Positions 23,369-32,910 of a stretch of DNA of 64,000 bases are shown piece after piece (the stretch's first letter is position 1; every line of letters begins with the position of its first letter). The notes below the pieces were generated by a model, which did not search any database, was not told the DNA's origin, and saw only the letters and a program-made list of their open reading frames with translations. Source of the stretch: a virus. The translations under genes were made by a program, and so were the position numbers. The DNA lies in IMG/VR virus record IMGVR_UViG_3300017971_004103, positions 1 through 64,000 of that record; one strand, written 5' to 3'.

Positions 23369-26300
23369 ATGACTCGATATACCAATATAGTAATTATGAT
23401 TTTCTTTTTTTTGTTGATTAGCTGTAGTAATGGCTGGTGTCTTATCAGTAAGACATTAAAATCATCTGGGGGAGATTATGCCTCTTGGGAAGAAATGATA
23501 ACCGATCTTACGACGACCTATAATGCTTTATCAGACGATCTTACCGTTACCGTATCCCCCGCAAAATATGTAGAAGATACATATGCACCCACCTGTACGA
23601 TTGATCTAAACGGACATACTGTAATTATAAAGGCCATTGATGGATATGGGCCCCATTCGTCTGATGGAAAAACAGGGCCGCAATTTGATTTACAACTCCC
23701 AGACTCTGCTCATCATTTTTTATTTCTTGATGCAAAAGATACCGGACAATTTATCGTTGAGGGACTTACATTTGATGTAGATGAATCTTCTTCTAGTCCA
23801 GCCAATGTTTTTTATTTAGCCAATGATGCTGCATCTGTAGTAACGATTAGAAATTGTGTATTTAAGGGGCAACAAGATGAGGATGCGATCTATTCCTCTA
23901 ATATAAACACTACTATCCGCATATACAACAATTTTTTCTATAATTTCTATACCGCCATTACTACCCTGTTTCAAGCAACTGATAGTTTTATTGGGAATAA
24001 TACTATTTATGGATGTGCTCAATATGGAATCAGCCTTTCCAGCAAAGACATTTTAGCCATGAATAATCTGGTTTACAATAATGGAACGGATTTTTTATTA
24101 CCTGGAAGTGCTACTGGATATAATAATCTGTGTAGTGACACTACCTGTGAAGATGGTGATTTTAGTACTGGCAACGGTAATCAACCATCTAAAACAGTAT
24201 CTTTTACCTCTACATCTGATGATGAGTATTTCCTTGCATCTGATGAGGTGATAGCAATTGATGGTGGGACTGTAACTGCGTACGATGATCTAGTCGCTCA
24301 TTATAGATTTGAAAGAGGATATCTAACAGAAGATAGTAGTGATAATAGTAACACTATAACGGCAGTAAGTGATCCGGCATCAATTATGTCTGATTACAGG
24401 GAAGGTAACGGAGCAATAGATTATGATAGTGATGATTATCATGTAAGGCCTGATGGGGATTTAAGCGATGATTTTCCTGGCAAACAAGATTCAGCCAATA
24501 CAGACCTAACAGTATCGCTCTGGATAAGACCCACTGGAAGTGGTAGTAATAATCGAGACCTTATTTCGATTGCTGCTGCCGGTACTGAGAACGGTAAAAT
24601 ATGGGCTGTGCGTATTGATGCAAGTGATAAAATATCATTTTTAAAAGGTTACGACAATGGTGCATCATGGGAAACAACAACTTATAGTACTGCCCTAACA
24701 GAAGGAAGTTCTGCCCCCTGGTATAGAATAGATGTTACCTACGATGAATCAGGGGCAATAGGAGCAGCAAAGGGCGTTAGAATTAGGGTGTGGGATGATA
24801 CGGCTAAAGCATGGTTAAGTAGTGATACAACAGCTACTCATGGCAATGCTATGGATACCAGCACAACGTATACACCTGACTTTGTAATTAATGCCCTTAA
24901 ATATAATGGAACTTATTATCCATATGATTGTGAAATGGATGGCATTAGAATTTACAATAGAGCATTAACTCCTGACGAATTAGATGAAGCATGGACATTA
25001 AATCACGATGCCTTTAATAGACCAAGGGATACATCTCCAGACATCGGTGCTTATGAATATATTGCGCCAGTTGATTACTATGTTAGTGCAGACAATGGAG
25101 ATAACAGTAATAATGGAACAAGCACCTCTACTGAATGGGAAGATTTTACTAATGTCGATAGTATGATATTCAATCCAGGTGATACGCTTAATCTAGCAAT
25201 GGATGATGAATGGAATGATACTTTATGGATTACTGCCGTTGGTTCTACTGTAAATGGAAATGGGGTTACAGTAACAAAATATATTGATGATACAAGCACC
25301 ACAAATCCTATAATACATGGTACATCCGGTAGTTATGGTATCAATTATAAAACCTCATCTCATGTAATAACTGAAAATATAATAGCAGAAAGTTGTAGTT
25401 CTCATGGTATTTATGCTGCGAGTGCAAATGATTTAACTTTTACAAATGTAGAATCAAATCGCAATGGTGGAGAAGGTGTAGATACAAGTATTTACAGTGG
25501 ATTTACTTTTTATGCTATCGATAATCTTAATCTTACAAACTGTACTGGTAATTGGAATCATGGACATGGCTTTTATCTAGGATATACAAATGATGGAACT
25601 TGTAATATTGCTGGATCAACATTTAATTATAATGGTCTTATACATGGAAATAAACAAGGATTTGGCATTCTAACGAGTTGTTACGCAGATAGTGGATATG
25701 ATGATATCTTAAATGTAACTAACACAATTGCTAATTATAATGGATATATTGGTATCGGGCCTGGTACAAACAGTATTATAGATAATTGTACGGCTAATTA
25801 TAATGGAGATGGTTGGGGAACACAGGGAGTAAAGATATTCTCTGGTACATTAACTGGGAATTTAGGTGATCTCGATACTGTTACACAAGAAAATACTAAT
25901 GCTGCAGGAATAGTTCATCACTGCAATTCATCTTATTTTATAAAAGATGGACATAGTATTTGGTTATCACTATGGGAAGAATCTGGCACTTTTAATGGTA
26001 CAGATAAAATTGTAAAAGATGTAAGTAATTATTGGGAACCTACTACTGTAATTGATTATGAGCCTGATTCTGACTGGTCTGGGGGGGGGATGGATTTAAG
26101 AAATAGTGATAATACAATAGTTAGGTATTGTTTAGCAATTGGCAATCTTACAGTTTATCATGTCGGAATAGATGGCTATGGCATTAATATAGATGATGAA
26201 ACTGATGGGGCAAAGGTTTATTATAGTATAAGTACGTTTAATCGTGGCGCCGGTTTCAAGATACATAATTCCGGTAAAGTAGCAATGAATTATTTATATC

Positions 26301-27151
26301 ACTGTCTTTCATATGGAAATAGTGTATCTGTAGCTACTGCTGCTGGTATACATATTGCAGATTTAGAGGGCGGGGATGTTACTATTAAAAATTGCATATC
26401 TCTATTAGATACAAATTGGGCTTTCAGGGTAGCTGCTGCTAGTTTAGACACAGAAACACTGGTACTAGATTATAATAATTATTACATGGGGGCAGGAGAG
26501 CAAGATTTGGTTAGGTGGGGAACAACTGAATATACCTCATTAGAATTTGAAGATTATCAAACCGATACTGGGCAGGATGTGAATTCAATAGCTACTGATC
26601 CCTCATTGGTTGATCCCGCCAATGGTGATTATAGACTAGCATTTGATTCACCTTGCATTGATACTGGAGTTGACTTAACGGGAAGTACAGAAGCCACAGA
26701 CTATCATGGAAACTCTGTTCCCGTTGATGGTGATCAGGCTGGTGGAGGGCAATCTGATATAGGTCATTATGAATATTCAATTGGATGGAAATGGGGAGCT
26801 GCATCAGAGGAGGCGGGATATCATGATGATGGATTAACCGAAAGGGGATGGACCGAGGGAACTGGTGCTATATCTGGTGATAGCCAAACAGGAATACTTG
26901 AATTAGATGATGATGAATATTTATTGGGGCCAGTGATAAATACCGGAAGTACAGCTACAAAGCATTTGTCTATTTCCAAGGGCAGCGAATCTGGAACCGG
27001 CACTTTATGCTGGCGTGGTCAATCAACTAAATTTGAACAAACTGATACCGATCCTAGTTGGGAAGTATATAGCAAAAGTGAGAATAAGGATTGGCAATAT
27101 GTCCAAATAGCTGTTGACAACGACGATGACAACTGTGCGTCTCTACCATAG
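23369..27151 (+). CDS. Giant beta-helix/LamG lipoprotein
   Basis: This 1,260-residue protein has a lipoprotein-type signal (FFFLLISC, lipobox Cys at residue 19). A first parallel beta-helix region (about 20-300; repeated NN.I..c...GI) is followed by a LamG-like domain (about 310-545; LVAHYRFERG, LTVSLWIRP, DGIRIYNRALTPDEL). A second beta-helix (about 570-1150; DYYVSADNGDNSNNG, many GI/NN turns) and a beta-rich end complete it. Such folds bind or cut polysaccharide. A signal peptide is unexpected for a virion spike, so it may be placed on the host surface. Confidence 0.75.
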   Translation: MTRYTNIVIMIFFFLLISCSNGWCLISKTLKSSGGDYASWEEMITDLTTTYNALSDDLTVTVSPAKYVEDTYAPTCTIDLNGHTVIIKAIDGYGPHSSDGKTGPQFDLQLPDSAHHFLFLDAKDTGQFIVEGLTFDVDESSSSPANVFYLANDAASVVTIRNCVFKGQQDEDAIYSSNINTTIRIYNNFFYNFYTAITTLFQATDSFIGNNTIYGCAQYGISLSSKDILAMNNLVYNNGTDFLLPGSATGYNNLCSDTTCEDGDFSTGNGNQPSKTVSFTSTSDDEYFLASDEVIAIDGGTVTAYDDLVAHYRFERGYLTEDSSDNSNTITAVSDPASIMSDYREGNGAIDYDSDDYHVRPDGDLSDDFPGKQDSANTDLTVSLWIRPTGSGSNNRDLISIAAAGTENGKIWAVRIDASDKISFLKGYDNGASWETTTYSTALTEGSSAPWYRIDVTYDESGAIGAAKGVRIRVWDDTAKAWLSSDTTATHGNAMDTSTTYTPDFVINALKYNGTYYPYDCEMDGIRIYNRALTPDELDEAWTLNHDAFNRPRDTSPDIGAYEYIAPVDYYVSADNGDNSNNGTSTSTEWEDFTNVDSMIFNPGDTLNLAMDDEWNDTLWITAVGSTVNGNGVTVTKYIDDTSTTNPIIHGTSGSYGINYKTSSHVITENIIAESCSSHGIYAASANDLTFTNVESNRNGGEGVDTSIYSGFTFYAIDNLNLTNCTGNWNHGHGFYLGYTNDGTCNIAGSTFNYNGLIHGNKQGFGILTSCYADSGYDDILNVTNTIANYNGYIGIGPGTNSIIDNCTANYNGDGWGTQGVKIFSGTLTGNLGDLDTVTQENTNAAGIVHHCNSSYFIKDGHSIWLSLWEESGTFNGTDKIVKDVSNYWEPTTVIDYEPDSDWSGGGMDLRNSDNTIVRYCLAIGNLTVYHVGIDGYGINIDDETDGAKVYYSISTFNRGAGFKIHNSGKVAMNYLYHCLSYGNSVSVATAAGIHIADLEGGDVTIKNCISLLDTNWAFRVAAASLDTETLVLDYNNYYMGAGEQDLVRWGTTEYTSLEFEDYQTDTGQDVNSIATDPSLVDPANGDYRLAFDSPCIDTGVDLTGSTEATDYHGNSVPVDGDQAGGGQSDIGHYEYSIGWKWGAASEEAGYHDDGLTERGWTEGTGAISGDSQTGILELDDDEYLLGPVINTGSTATKHLSISKGSESGTGTLCWRGQSTKFEQTDTDPSWEVYSKSENKDWQYVQIAVDNDDDNCASLP

Positions 27152-27159
27152 GTAAAAAT

Positions 27160-27333
27160 ATGAATAAGCTTGAATATCTTAAAAAGAAATTAAGAATAAT
27201 AAAAATCCTTTTAATAATGATTCCTATAATTGGAGGATTAGTTTATTCATTTATTATTAAAGAGTATTTTGAAACAAAACGAGAAATATATAAAATACAG
27301 GGCATTCGGCTAGTTGTGGCCCCGGCGAAGTAG
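27160..27333 (+). CDS. 57-residue single-span membrane protein
   Basis: The frame reads MNKLEYLKKKLRIIKILLIM, continues with IPIIGGLVYSFII, and ends in a charged tail. One transmembrane helix with a positive N terminus is clear. The ribosome-binding site is weak (AGGTAAAA). It lies between the two giant proteins; function unknown. Confidence 0.5.
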   Translation: MNKLEYLKKKLRIIKILLIMIPIIGGLVYSFIIKEYFETKREIYKIQGIRLVVAPAK

Positions 27334-27345
27334 GTGAAACAGTAA

Positions 27346-30300
27346 TTGGTGCAGTGGACAATTGACGATATAAAATTAGGACAGGGGCCATCTGATAGTC
27401 CATCTGTTTCACCATCAGTAAGTCCATCTGCTTCAGTATCACCGTCAGCCAGTGAATCGCCTAGTGTATCCCCCAGTGCGAGCGTTTCTCCTAGCGCGAG
27501 TGAATCGCCGAGCATGAGTCCTTCGGCATCTATTAGCCCATCGGCCAGCGAAAGCCCAAGCATATCACCGTCGGCCAGTGAATCTCCGTCAGAATCACCA
27601 AGCGTTTCACCGAGTATTTCTCCTTCGGCCTCTGAATCGCCGAGCGTAAGCCCGTCAGCCTCAGAAAGCCCATCTGTTTCGCCGTCCGCTTCTGTGAGTC
27701 CAAGTGCTTCTGAGTCGCCAAGTATATCTCCGAGTACTTCTGAATCACCATCGGAATCACCTTCAGTTAGCCCTTCCACCTCCATTAGTCCTAGTGTATC
27801 ACCCTCTGCATCTGTCAGTCCATCTGAAAATTTATTTGATTACAATCAATCATTTGATGAATTAAATGATGGCGCCATAGATGGTCAGGATGGTTGGACG
27901 GAAGACCCCTTCGATAATGGTGCAATTGTTCAAACCAGTGTGGTATTTCATGGTGCAAAGGCACTATCTTTTCCTATTGGCGAAGCAGATGATGAGATTA
28001 TAGCTTATAGGGATTTTGCCGAGTATTTTACTGCTGGTACATTATATTTTGCCATACGTTTTTCTGATTTTTCTAATTGGGAAACAACTGAATATAGTAC
28101 TATAGCACCCCTATATAATGATATCGGAAGCCTTATTTCACTTAGACCCGATGGTAATGACTTAAAAATAAGGGTTGAAGAAACTGGATATGGAACAAGC
28201 CATAGCAACTTAATTGAAACTATTTCTAATATTCAAGATAATACTTGGTATGCAATTGGTATAGAATGGGATATTTCACGCGGTACTAAAGGACAGGCAA
28301 GAGTACAGGTAAATTCGGGAGAATGGAGCGATTGGGTAGATTATTATGCAGAAGATTTACAGGGATTTAATTGCATATATTTGCATTGTGCTACTGGTGC
28401 TGGTAGAGGTTGCACTTTTTATTTTGATGAGATAAATTCTGAGGAAATAGAATCTAGTAGTATTTCACCCTCGACCAGTGAATCGCCCAGCGTATCTCCT
28501 AGTAGTAGTGAAAGTCCATCGGTATCGCCCAGCACGAGCATATCTCCCAGTGAGAGCCCCTCCGAGAGTCCGAGTTTGTCGCCGTCTTCATCGGAATCTC
28601 CCTCTGTTAGTCCAAGTGCTTCGGTATCACCTTCAAGTTCAGAATCACCATCAGTGAGTCCGTCTACTTCGACCTCACCATCAGAATCACCTAGTATCAG
28701 TCCGAGCAGTTCAGCTAGCCCATCGGTATCGCCCAGTGCATCTGTTAGCCCTTCGGCGAGTGAATCTCCTAGCGTTTCGCCCTCGACAAGTGAGAGTCCC
28801 TCAATAAGTCCGTCGGCTTCTATCAGTCCGAGTATTTCACCGAGTAGTAGCGAATCACCCAGTATTTCACCATCTGCCTCCATTTCGCCATCTACCTCGG
28901 AAAGTCCCTCAGTATCGCCGTCGAGTTCGGAGAGCCCCTCAGCTTCTCCTAGTGCTAGTATTAGTCCTAGCACCTCGGAGTCGCCGAGTTTAAGCCCTAG
29001 CACAAGTGAGTCTCCATCGGTATCACCTAGTACATCTGAATCACCTAGTGAGTCACCGAGTAGTTCAGAGTCACCGTCAGTTAGTCCCTCGGCCAGCGTG
29101 AGCCCATCAAGTAGCGAGTCACCATCGACCAGTCCCTCAAGTTCCGAGTCACCCTCAATCAGTCCTAGCACTAGCGAGTCGCCATCAATATCACCGTCAG
29201 CAAGTGTATCACCGAGTGAGAGTTCATCAGAATCTTCTTCTCTTAGCCCCAGCGCTTCGGTTAGTCCGTCAATATCCCCAAGTAGTTCCGAATCGCCGTC
29301 ATTGTCACCAAGTGCCAGTGTAAGCCCATCGGTAGGGTCGGCATCATTATCACCAAGTTCCAGTATATCGCCCTCGGTATCACCGAGTGCCTCTTTATCA
29401 CCATCATCTTCAATTAGTCCGTCAAGCTCCGAGAGCCCGTCGGTGTCTCCATCGAGTTCAGAGAGTCCGAGTGTCAGTCCATCTTCAAGCGAGAGCCCCA
29501 GCGTCAGTCCCAGTGCATCAATTTCACCGAGTATTTCGCCGTCAGCTTCGGTTTCTCCATCATCCTCAGAGTCGCCCTCCGTGAGTTCGTCGAGTTCCGA
29601 AAGTCCTAGTTTGAGCCCTTCATCATCGGAATCACCCTCGGTCAGTCCATCAGCGAGTGTCAGTCCCTCAAGTTCGATCAGTCCGTCAGTCTCTCCCTCG
29701 GCGTCAGTTAGTCCATCAACCAGTGAGAGCCCGTCGGTATCGCCAAGCGCAAGTGAGTCACCCAGTAGTAGTGAGTCACTCTCGGTGAGTCCATCGGCCT
29801 CTATTTCTCCGAGCAGCTCAGAGAGCCCCAGTGTCTCTCCCTCAGCATCAGAATCGCCAAGCCCGTCTGAGGGTTCTTCTTCTGAATCACCGTCTGAAAG
29901 TCCAAGCGTATCGCCGAGTGCTAGTATCAGTCCGAGTACATCAGAATCTCCATCTGTCAGTCCCTCGGCCAGCGTGAGCCCTTCAACCTCAATATCACCC
30001 TCGGTATCGCCAAGCGCCTCCGAGAGTCCCTCAGTCTCACCCTCGGTCAGTATGAGTCCCTCAGTCTCACCGAGCGCAAGTGAGTCGCCTTCAATATCAC
30101 CGTCAAGTTCGGAAAGTCCATCGTTGAGCCCCAGTGCTTCCCTATCTCCATCGGCTAGTGAAAGCCCATCAGTCTCTCCGTCGGCATCCGTTAGTCCAAG
30201 TGCTTCCGTAAGCCCATCATGTGAGCCAGGGGAATATGAAAACCTGACAATCTACGACAAGGTAGATGAAGGAAATGATATAACTGTTGAATGCACTAAA

Positions 30301-31305
30301 TCAACCTTCATTAATCTGGATAATTTAGATGAGGCTCATTTATCAAGGGATTTTGGCATAGACTATTTTCAAAATTTTAGTATTGATTTTGAAGCTCAGA
30401 TCACTTCCGTATCAAATGGTTCCGTTGTCGGGTTAATTGGAGTTACAAATTTACCGGAATCGATAATGCCATGTGATCATGGGATTTTTGTTGATGTTAA
30501 TGATGATCGCAAAGTTTATTTGATTGATCGAGACAGTGGATCGGGCATAACCTCTGGTGCTCTTACATTAAGCACAACTTATTATTTCACGTTTAGGCGA
30601 GATGAAAGTACAGCTTATGTAGATATTTACACGGATTCAGACAGAAACAATCTATTTCAAACCATATCGCTTGAATGTGAAGCCATTAACTGGCGATATT
30701 TACAGGTAACTACATCACAAGAATGGGGATCAACTCCTGATAGGCTATGTTCTGGATGGGTAGATCATGTATTAATTAATTATGCCTATAGTCCCTCATC
30801 TTCGGAAAGTCCTTCAGTAAGTCCGAGTGCGAGTTTATCGCCGTCAGCATCAGCCTCTCCCTCGGTGAGTCCTTCGGCATCTATTAGCCCATCGGTCTCC
30901 CCGAGTGCGAGCGTTTCTCCGTCGAGTTCGGAGTCGCTGTCGGTCTCACCTTCAGCCTCAGAAAGTCCGAGTGAGAGTCCTTCGGCCTCAGAATCACCCA
31001 GCGTGAGTCCTAGCGCCTCAGAGAGTCCGAGCCTTTCTCCCTCTGCGAGCATAAGCCCGTCGAGTTCCGAAAGTCCCTCGATAAGTCCCAGTGCATCAAT
31101 TTCACCGAGTACCTCTGAGAGCCCGAGCATGTCGCCGAGCGCATCAGAATCACCTAGCGTTAGTCCATCTTCTAGTTTAAGTCCATCGATTTCACCGTCG
31201 GTTAGTCCCTCGGCTTCGGTTAGCCCCAGCGTATCACCGAGTGCATATGGTGAATCAAGATATAGCTTCAAAAAACACATCAACAAGAGCTTTGAGGTAA
31301 AGTAA
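27346..31305 (+). CDS. Giant Ser-Pro repeat protein with two beta domains
   Basis: The 1,319-residue protein has three long runs of SPSxSPS-type repeats (27394-27831, 28454-30216, 30790-31245). They separate two globular, LamG-like or jelly-roll-like domains: SFDELNDGAIDGQDGWTEDP..., ending TFYFDEINSEE, and LTIYDKVDEGNDITVEC..., ending CSGWVDHVLINYAYS. It ends YGESRYSFKKHINKSFEVK. It starts at TTG 27346 (or GTG 27349) with no clear ribosome-binding site. A long, stiff, Ser-rich stalk is likely, as in serine-rich repeat adhesins. No signal peptide is visible. Confidence 0.75.
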   Translation: MVQWTIDDIKLGQGPSDSPSVSPSVSPSASVSPSASESPSVSPSASVSPSASESPSMSPSASISPSASESPSISPSASESPSESPSVSPSISPSASESPSVSPSASESPSVSPSASVSPSASESPSISPSTSESPSESPSVSPSTSISPSVSPSASVSPSENLFDYNQSFDELNDGAIDGQDGWTEDPFDNGAIVQTSVVFHGAKALSFPIGEADDEIIAYRDFAEYFTAGTLYFAIRFSDFSNWETTEYSTIAPLYNDIGSLISLRPDGNDLKIRVEETGYGTSHSNLIETISNIQDNTWYAIGIEWDISRGTKGQARVQVNSGEWSDWVDYYAEDLQGFNCIYLHCATGAGRGCTFYFDEINSEEIESSSISPSTSESPSVSPSSSESPSVSPSTSISPSESPSESPSLSPSSSESPSVSPSASVSPSSSESPSVSPSTSTSPSESPSISPSSSASPSVSPSASVSPSASESPSVSPSTSESPSISPSASISPSISPSSSESPSISPSASISPSTSESPSVSPSSSESPSASPSASISPSTSESPSLSPSTSESPSVSPSTSESPSESPSSSESPSVSPSASVSPSSSESPSTSPSSSESPSISPSTSESPSISPSASVSPSESSSESSSLSPSASVSPSISPSSSESPSLSPSASVSPSVGSASLSPSSSISPSVSPSASLSPSSSISPSSSESPSVSPSSSESPSVSPSSSESPSVSPSASISPSISPSASVSPSSSESPSVSSSSSESPSLSPSSSESPSVSPSASVSPSSSISPSVSPSASVSPSTSESPSVSPSASESPSSSESLSVSPSASISPSSSESPSVSPSASESPSPSEGSSSESPSESPSVSPSASISPSTSESPSVSPSASVSPSTSISPSVSPSASESPSVSPSVSMSPSVSPSASESPSISPSSSESPSLSPSASLSPSASESPSVSPSASVSPSASVSPSCEPGEYENLTIYDKVDEGNDITVECTKSTFINLDNLDEAHLSRDFGIDYFQNFSIDFEAQITSVSNGSVVGLIGVTNLPESIMPCDHGIFVDVNDDRKVYLIDRDSGSGITSGALTLSTTYYFTFRRDESTAYVDIYTDSDRNNLFQTISLECEAINWRYLQVTTSQEWGSTPDRLCSGWVDHVLINYAYSPSSSESPSVSPSASLSPSASASPSVSPSASISPSVSPSASVSPSSSESLSVSPSASESPSESPSASESPSVSPSASESPSLSPSASISPSSSESPSISPSASISPSTSESPSMSPSASESPSVSPSSSLSPSISPSVSPSASVSPSVSPSAYGESRYSFKKHINKSFEVK
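27394..27831 (+). repeat. SPSxSPS coding repeat, block 1
   Basis: About 146 codons alternate Ser-Pro-Ser with variable Val, Ala, Glu, Ile or Thr. Serine codons mix TCN and AGY, so DNA-level repeats are imperfect. Confidence 0.85.
28454..30216 (+). repeat. SPSxSPS coding repeat, block 2
   Basis: This is the longest block, nearly 590 codons, with the same alternating pattern and mixed serine codons. Confidence 0.85.
30790..31245 (+). repeat. SPSxSPS coding repeat, block 3
   Basis: About 150 codons of the same repeat precede the short C-terminal YGESRYSFKK tail. Confidence 0.85.
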
Positions 31306-31631
31306 TGGATACAGATTTTGAAAAATATACATACGAACAATTTCCCATTGAGTGTGATTTTGCCAATGTTTTGGATACTGGAGAAACATTGGTAGTCGCA
31401 AATTGTGAAATAAAGATTTATGATGAAGATGGTAAAGACGTAACTACAGCCATGTATGTAGATGGTTCAATAAGTGTTGCGGATGGTAGCAAAACAAGTT
31501 CAAAATTAAAGGCAAAGATCAAGGCTGGAACTGCAGATGCTAAATATACGGTTAAGTTTAAGGCTACAAGTAGTGCTTCAAATAAATTTCAATTAGATAA
31601 AACTCTTTACGTAAAGTACGAAAATACCTAA
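31305..31631 (+). CDS. Small Ig-like phage structural protein
   Basis: This 108-residue beta-rich protein (VLDTGETLVVANCEIKIYDE, GKDVTTAMYVDGSI, KAKIKAGTADAKYTVKFKA) has the layout of small Ig-like phage proteins found with head or tail genes. It starts one nt after the stop of the repeat protein (TAATG). Exact role unknown. Confidence 0.6.
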   Translation: MDTDFEKYTYEQFPIECDFANVLDTGETLVVANCEIKIYDEDGKDVTTAMYVDGSISVADGSKTSSKLKAKIKAGTADAKYTVKFKATSSASNKFQLDKTLYVKYENT

Positions 31632-31654
31632 TTGATAACCGCAAGGTAGATTAA

Positions 31655-31873
31655 ATGGTAGAAAGAAAAATAACAATAGATGGAATTCTAAATGGTGCAA
31701 TTGATGTTACGGATGCCGATAACGAAGGACGATTGTTTTATATTACAAAAGAAACGGTAGATATATTCATTGAAGGATTAAATAGTATCGAAACTAAAGA
31801 TAAGCGAAAATTAAATATCATTCGATGGAGTCTCGATTTACTTGAGCAATTTAAAAAAGAATGGGAGGTGTAG
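31655..31873 (+). CDS. Small hypothetical protein
   Basis: The product is 72 residues, beta then helix (ITIDGILNGAIDVTDADNEG, LNIIRWSLDLLEQFKKEW). Not recognised. It shares its last G with the GTG of the next frame. Confidence 0.5.
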   Translation: MVERKITIDGILNGAIDVTDADNEGRLFYITKETVDIFIEGLNSIETKDKRKLNIIRWSLDLLEQFKKEWEV

Positions 31874-32010
31874 TGAAAAAAAGAAGATTACGATTTTGTT
31901 GGTCATGCAGTGATTATGTTCATCACGAACACAAATATAAGTGGACAGCGATTTTGTGCGGTAAGGTGCAATATTGCATACATGTATTAAAAAATTGGAT
32001 TAAAAATTAA
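31873..32010 (+). CDS. 45-residue Cys/His-rich protein
   Basis: From GTG 31873 (after GGGAGGTGTA) the frame reads FCWSCSDYVHHEHKYKW and then ILCGKVQYCIHV, a plausible metal site. It fills the gap before the scaffold gene. Confidence 0.5.
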   Translation: MKKRRLRFCWSCSDYVHHEHKYKWTAILCGKVQYCIHVLKNWIKN

Positions 32011-32025
32011 TAGGAGGAAATAACA

Positions 32026-32775
32026 ATGACTGATGATAACAAACAAACAGTAACACAAGACGTAGAACCAGGAATAGTGCAGGCTCCAAATTCAACCCAA
32101 GTCCCAGCACCGGCACCATCAATGAGGCCGAATCTTTCACCAGCTGACCCCGGACATCCAGAATACGATCCCCTTAAGGACGAAAAGGTAAAAAGCTATA
32201 GCAATAAATTGTTTACTCAGATTGCGGAGCGAGACAACGAGCTTAAAAGCCTTAAGGATATCCTTGAAAACACAAACGAAAAGTTAGCTTTATACGAGAA
32301 AGAAAAGAAAGAAAAAGAGGACAAGGATAAGACCGAATTGCAGTTAGCTAGTGAGAGGTTGTCTGCTCTTGAGAAGGAAAAGGCCGATTTGGCAAATCAA
32401 TTGGAAAATACAAAAGCGAGTAGTAGTAAGATTAAAGTAAATCTTGAGGCACGCTTGCTGCTCATGGAGGAACTTAGCCGGGCGGGCATTAAAACCAATT
32501 CGGCAGAACGCAAGGGATTGCAAGCCGAGCTTGAGGACAGGCTCAGCAAAAAGAAAGAGAATGAAGATTCATCTGATATTGCAAAAGCAATCGTTGTTGA
32601 TTTTGGCAAAGACAAACAAAGTGCCTTTACACCGCCGGCCGAACCAAAGCCGGCAAAACCACAGAAAATAGAGCCGACTGATCTTCAAAAGAAGATAGTC
32701 GAATTATCAAGGAATTATGAAAAGAACAAGGATGAAATACAGGCAATCCTTAAGCAAATAGAAGCAAAAAAATAA
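32026..32775 (+). CDS. Scaffolding protein
   Basis: This 249-residue protein has a disordered Pro-rich N terminus, a long coiled coil (about 55-140; LKSLKDILENTNEKLALYEK, LSALEKEKADLANQL) and a charged helical C terminus. Position directly before the capsid gene and composition are those of a capsid scaffold (GPO-type, no protease motif seen). AGGAGGAAA precedes the ATG. Confidence 0.75.
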   Translation: MTDDNKQTVTQDVEPGIVQAPNSTQVPAPAPSMRPNLSPADPGHPEYDPLKDEKVKSYSNKLFTQIAERDNELKSLKDILENTNEKLALYEKEKKEKEDKDKTELQLASERLSALEKEKADLANQLENTKASSSKIKVNLEARLLLMEELSRAGIKTNSAERKGLQAELEDRLSKKKENEDSSDIAKAIVVDFGKDKQSAFTPPAEPKPAKPQKIEPTDLQKKIVELSRNYEKNKDEIQAILKQIEAKK

Positions 32776-32842
32776 ACAGCGAAAACAGCCGACAGGTCAA
32801 TAAGGAATTTCTCGCTATACTTAATAACAGTAGGGATTAACT

Positions 32843-32869
32843 ACCCTGGATATATTCTAGGGTTTTTTT
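32843..32869 (+). terminator. Terminator between scaffold and capsid genes
   Basis: ACCCTGGA (32843-32850) pairs with TCTAGGGT (32856-32863; one G-U) and runs into seven T. The stem is modest, so partial readthrough to the capsid gene is expected unless a promoter lies in 32776-32910. Confidence 0.75.
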
Positions 32870-32910
32870 ATGCCCATATTCTATTTTCATTTGAGAGGAG
32901 GTGAAAGAAT

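Noticed and set aside
27394-31245. Possible CRISPR or tandem minisatellite
   Set aside because: The unit is a protein-level dipeptide pattern with mixed serine codons. There are no constant spacers or palindromic repeats.
27160-31305. Readthrough joining the small membrane protein to the Ser-Pro protein (same frame)
   Set aside because: Two stops (TAG 27331, TAA 27343) separate them and the 27160 product is a complete small membrane protein.
27243-31340. Long open frames on the minus strand opposite the Ser-Pro repeats (LGDSEALGLTE-type)
   Set aside because: The complement of Ser and Pro codons rarely contains stops. Composition mirrors the plus strand and there are no ribosome-binding sites, so these are shadows.
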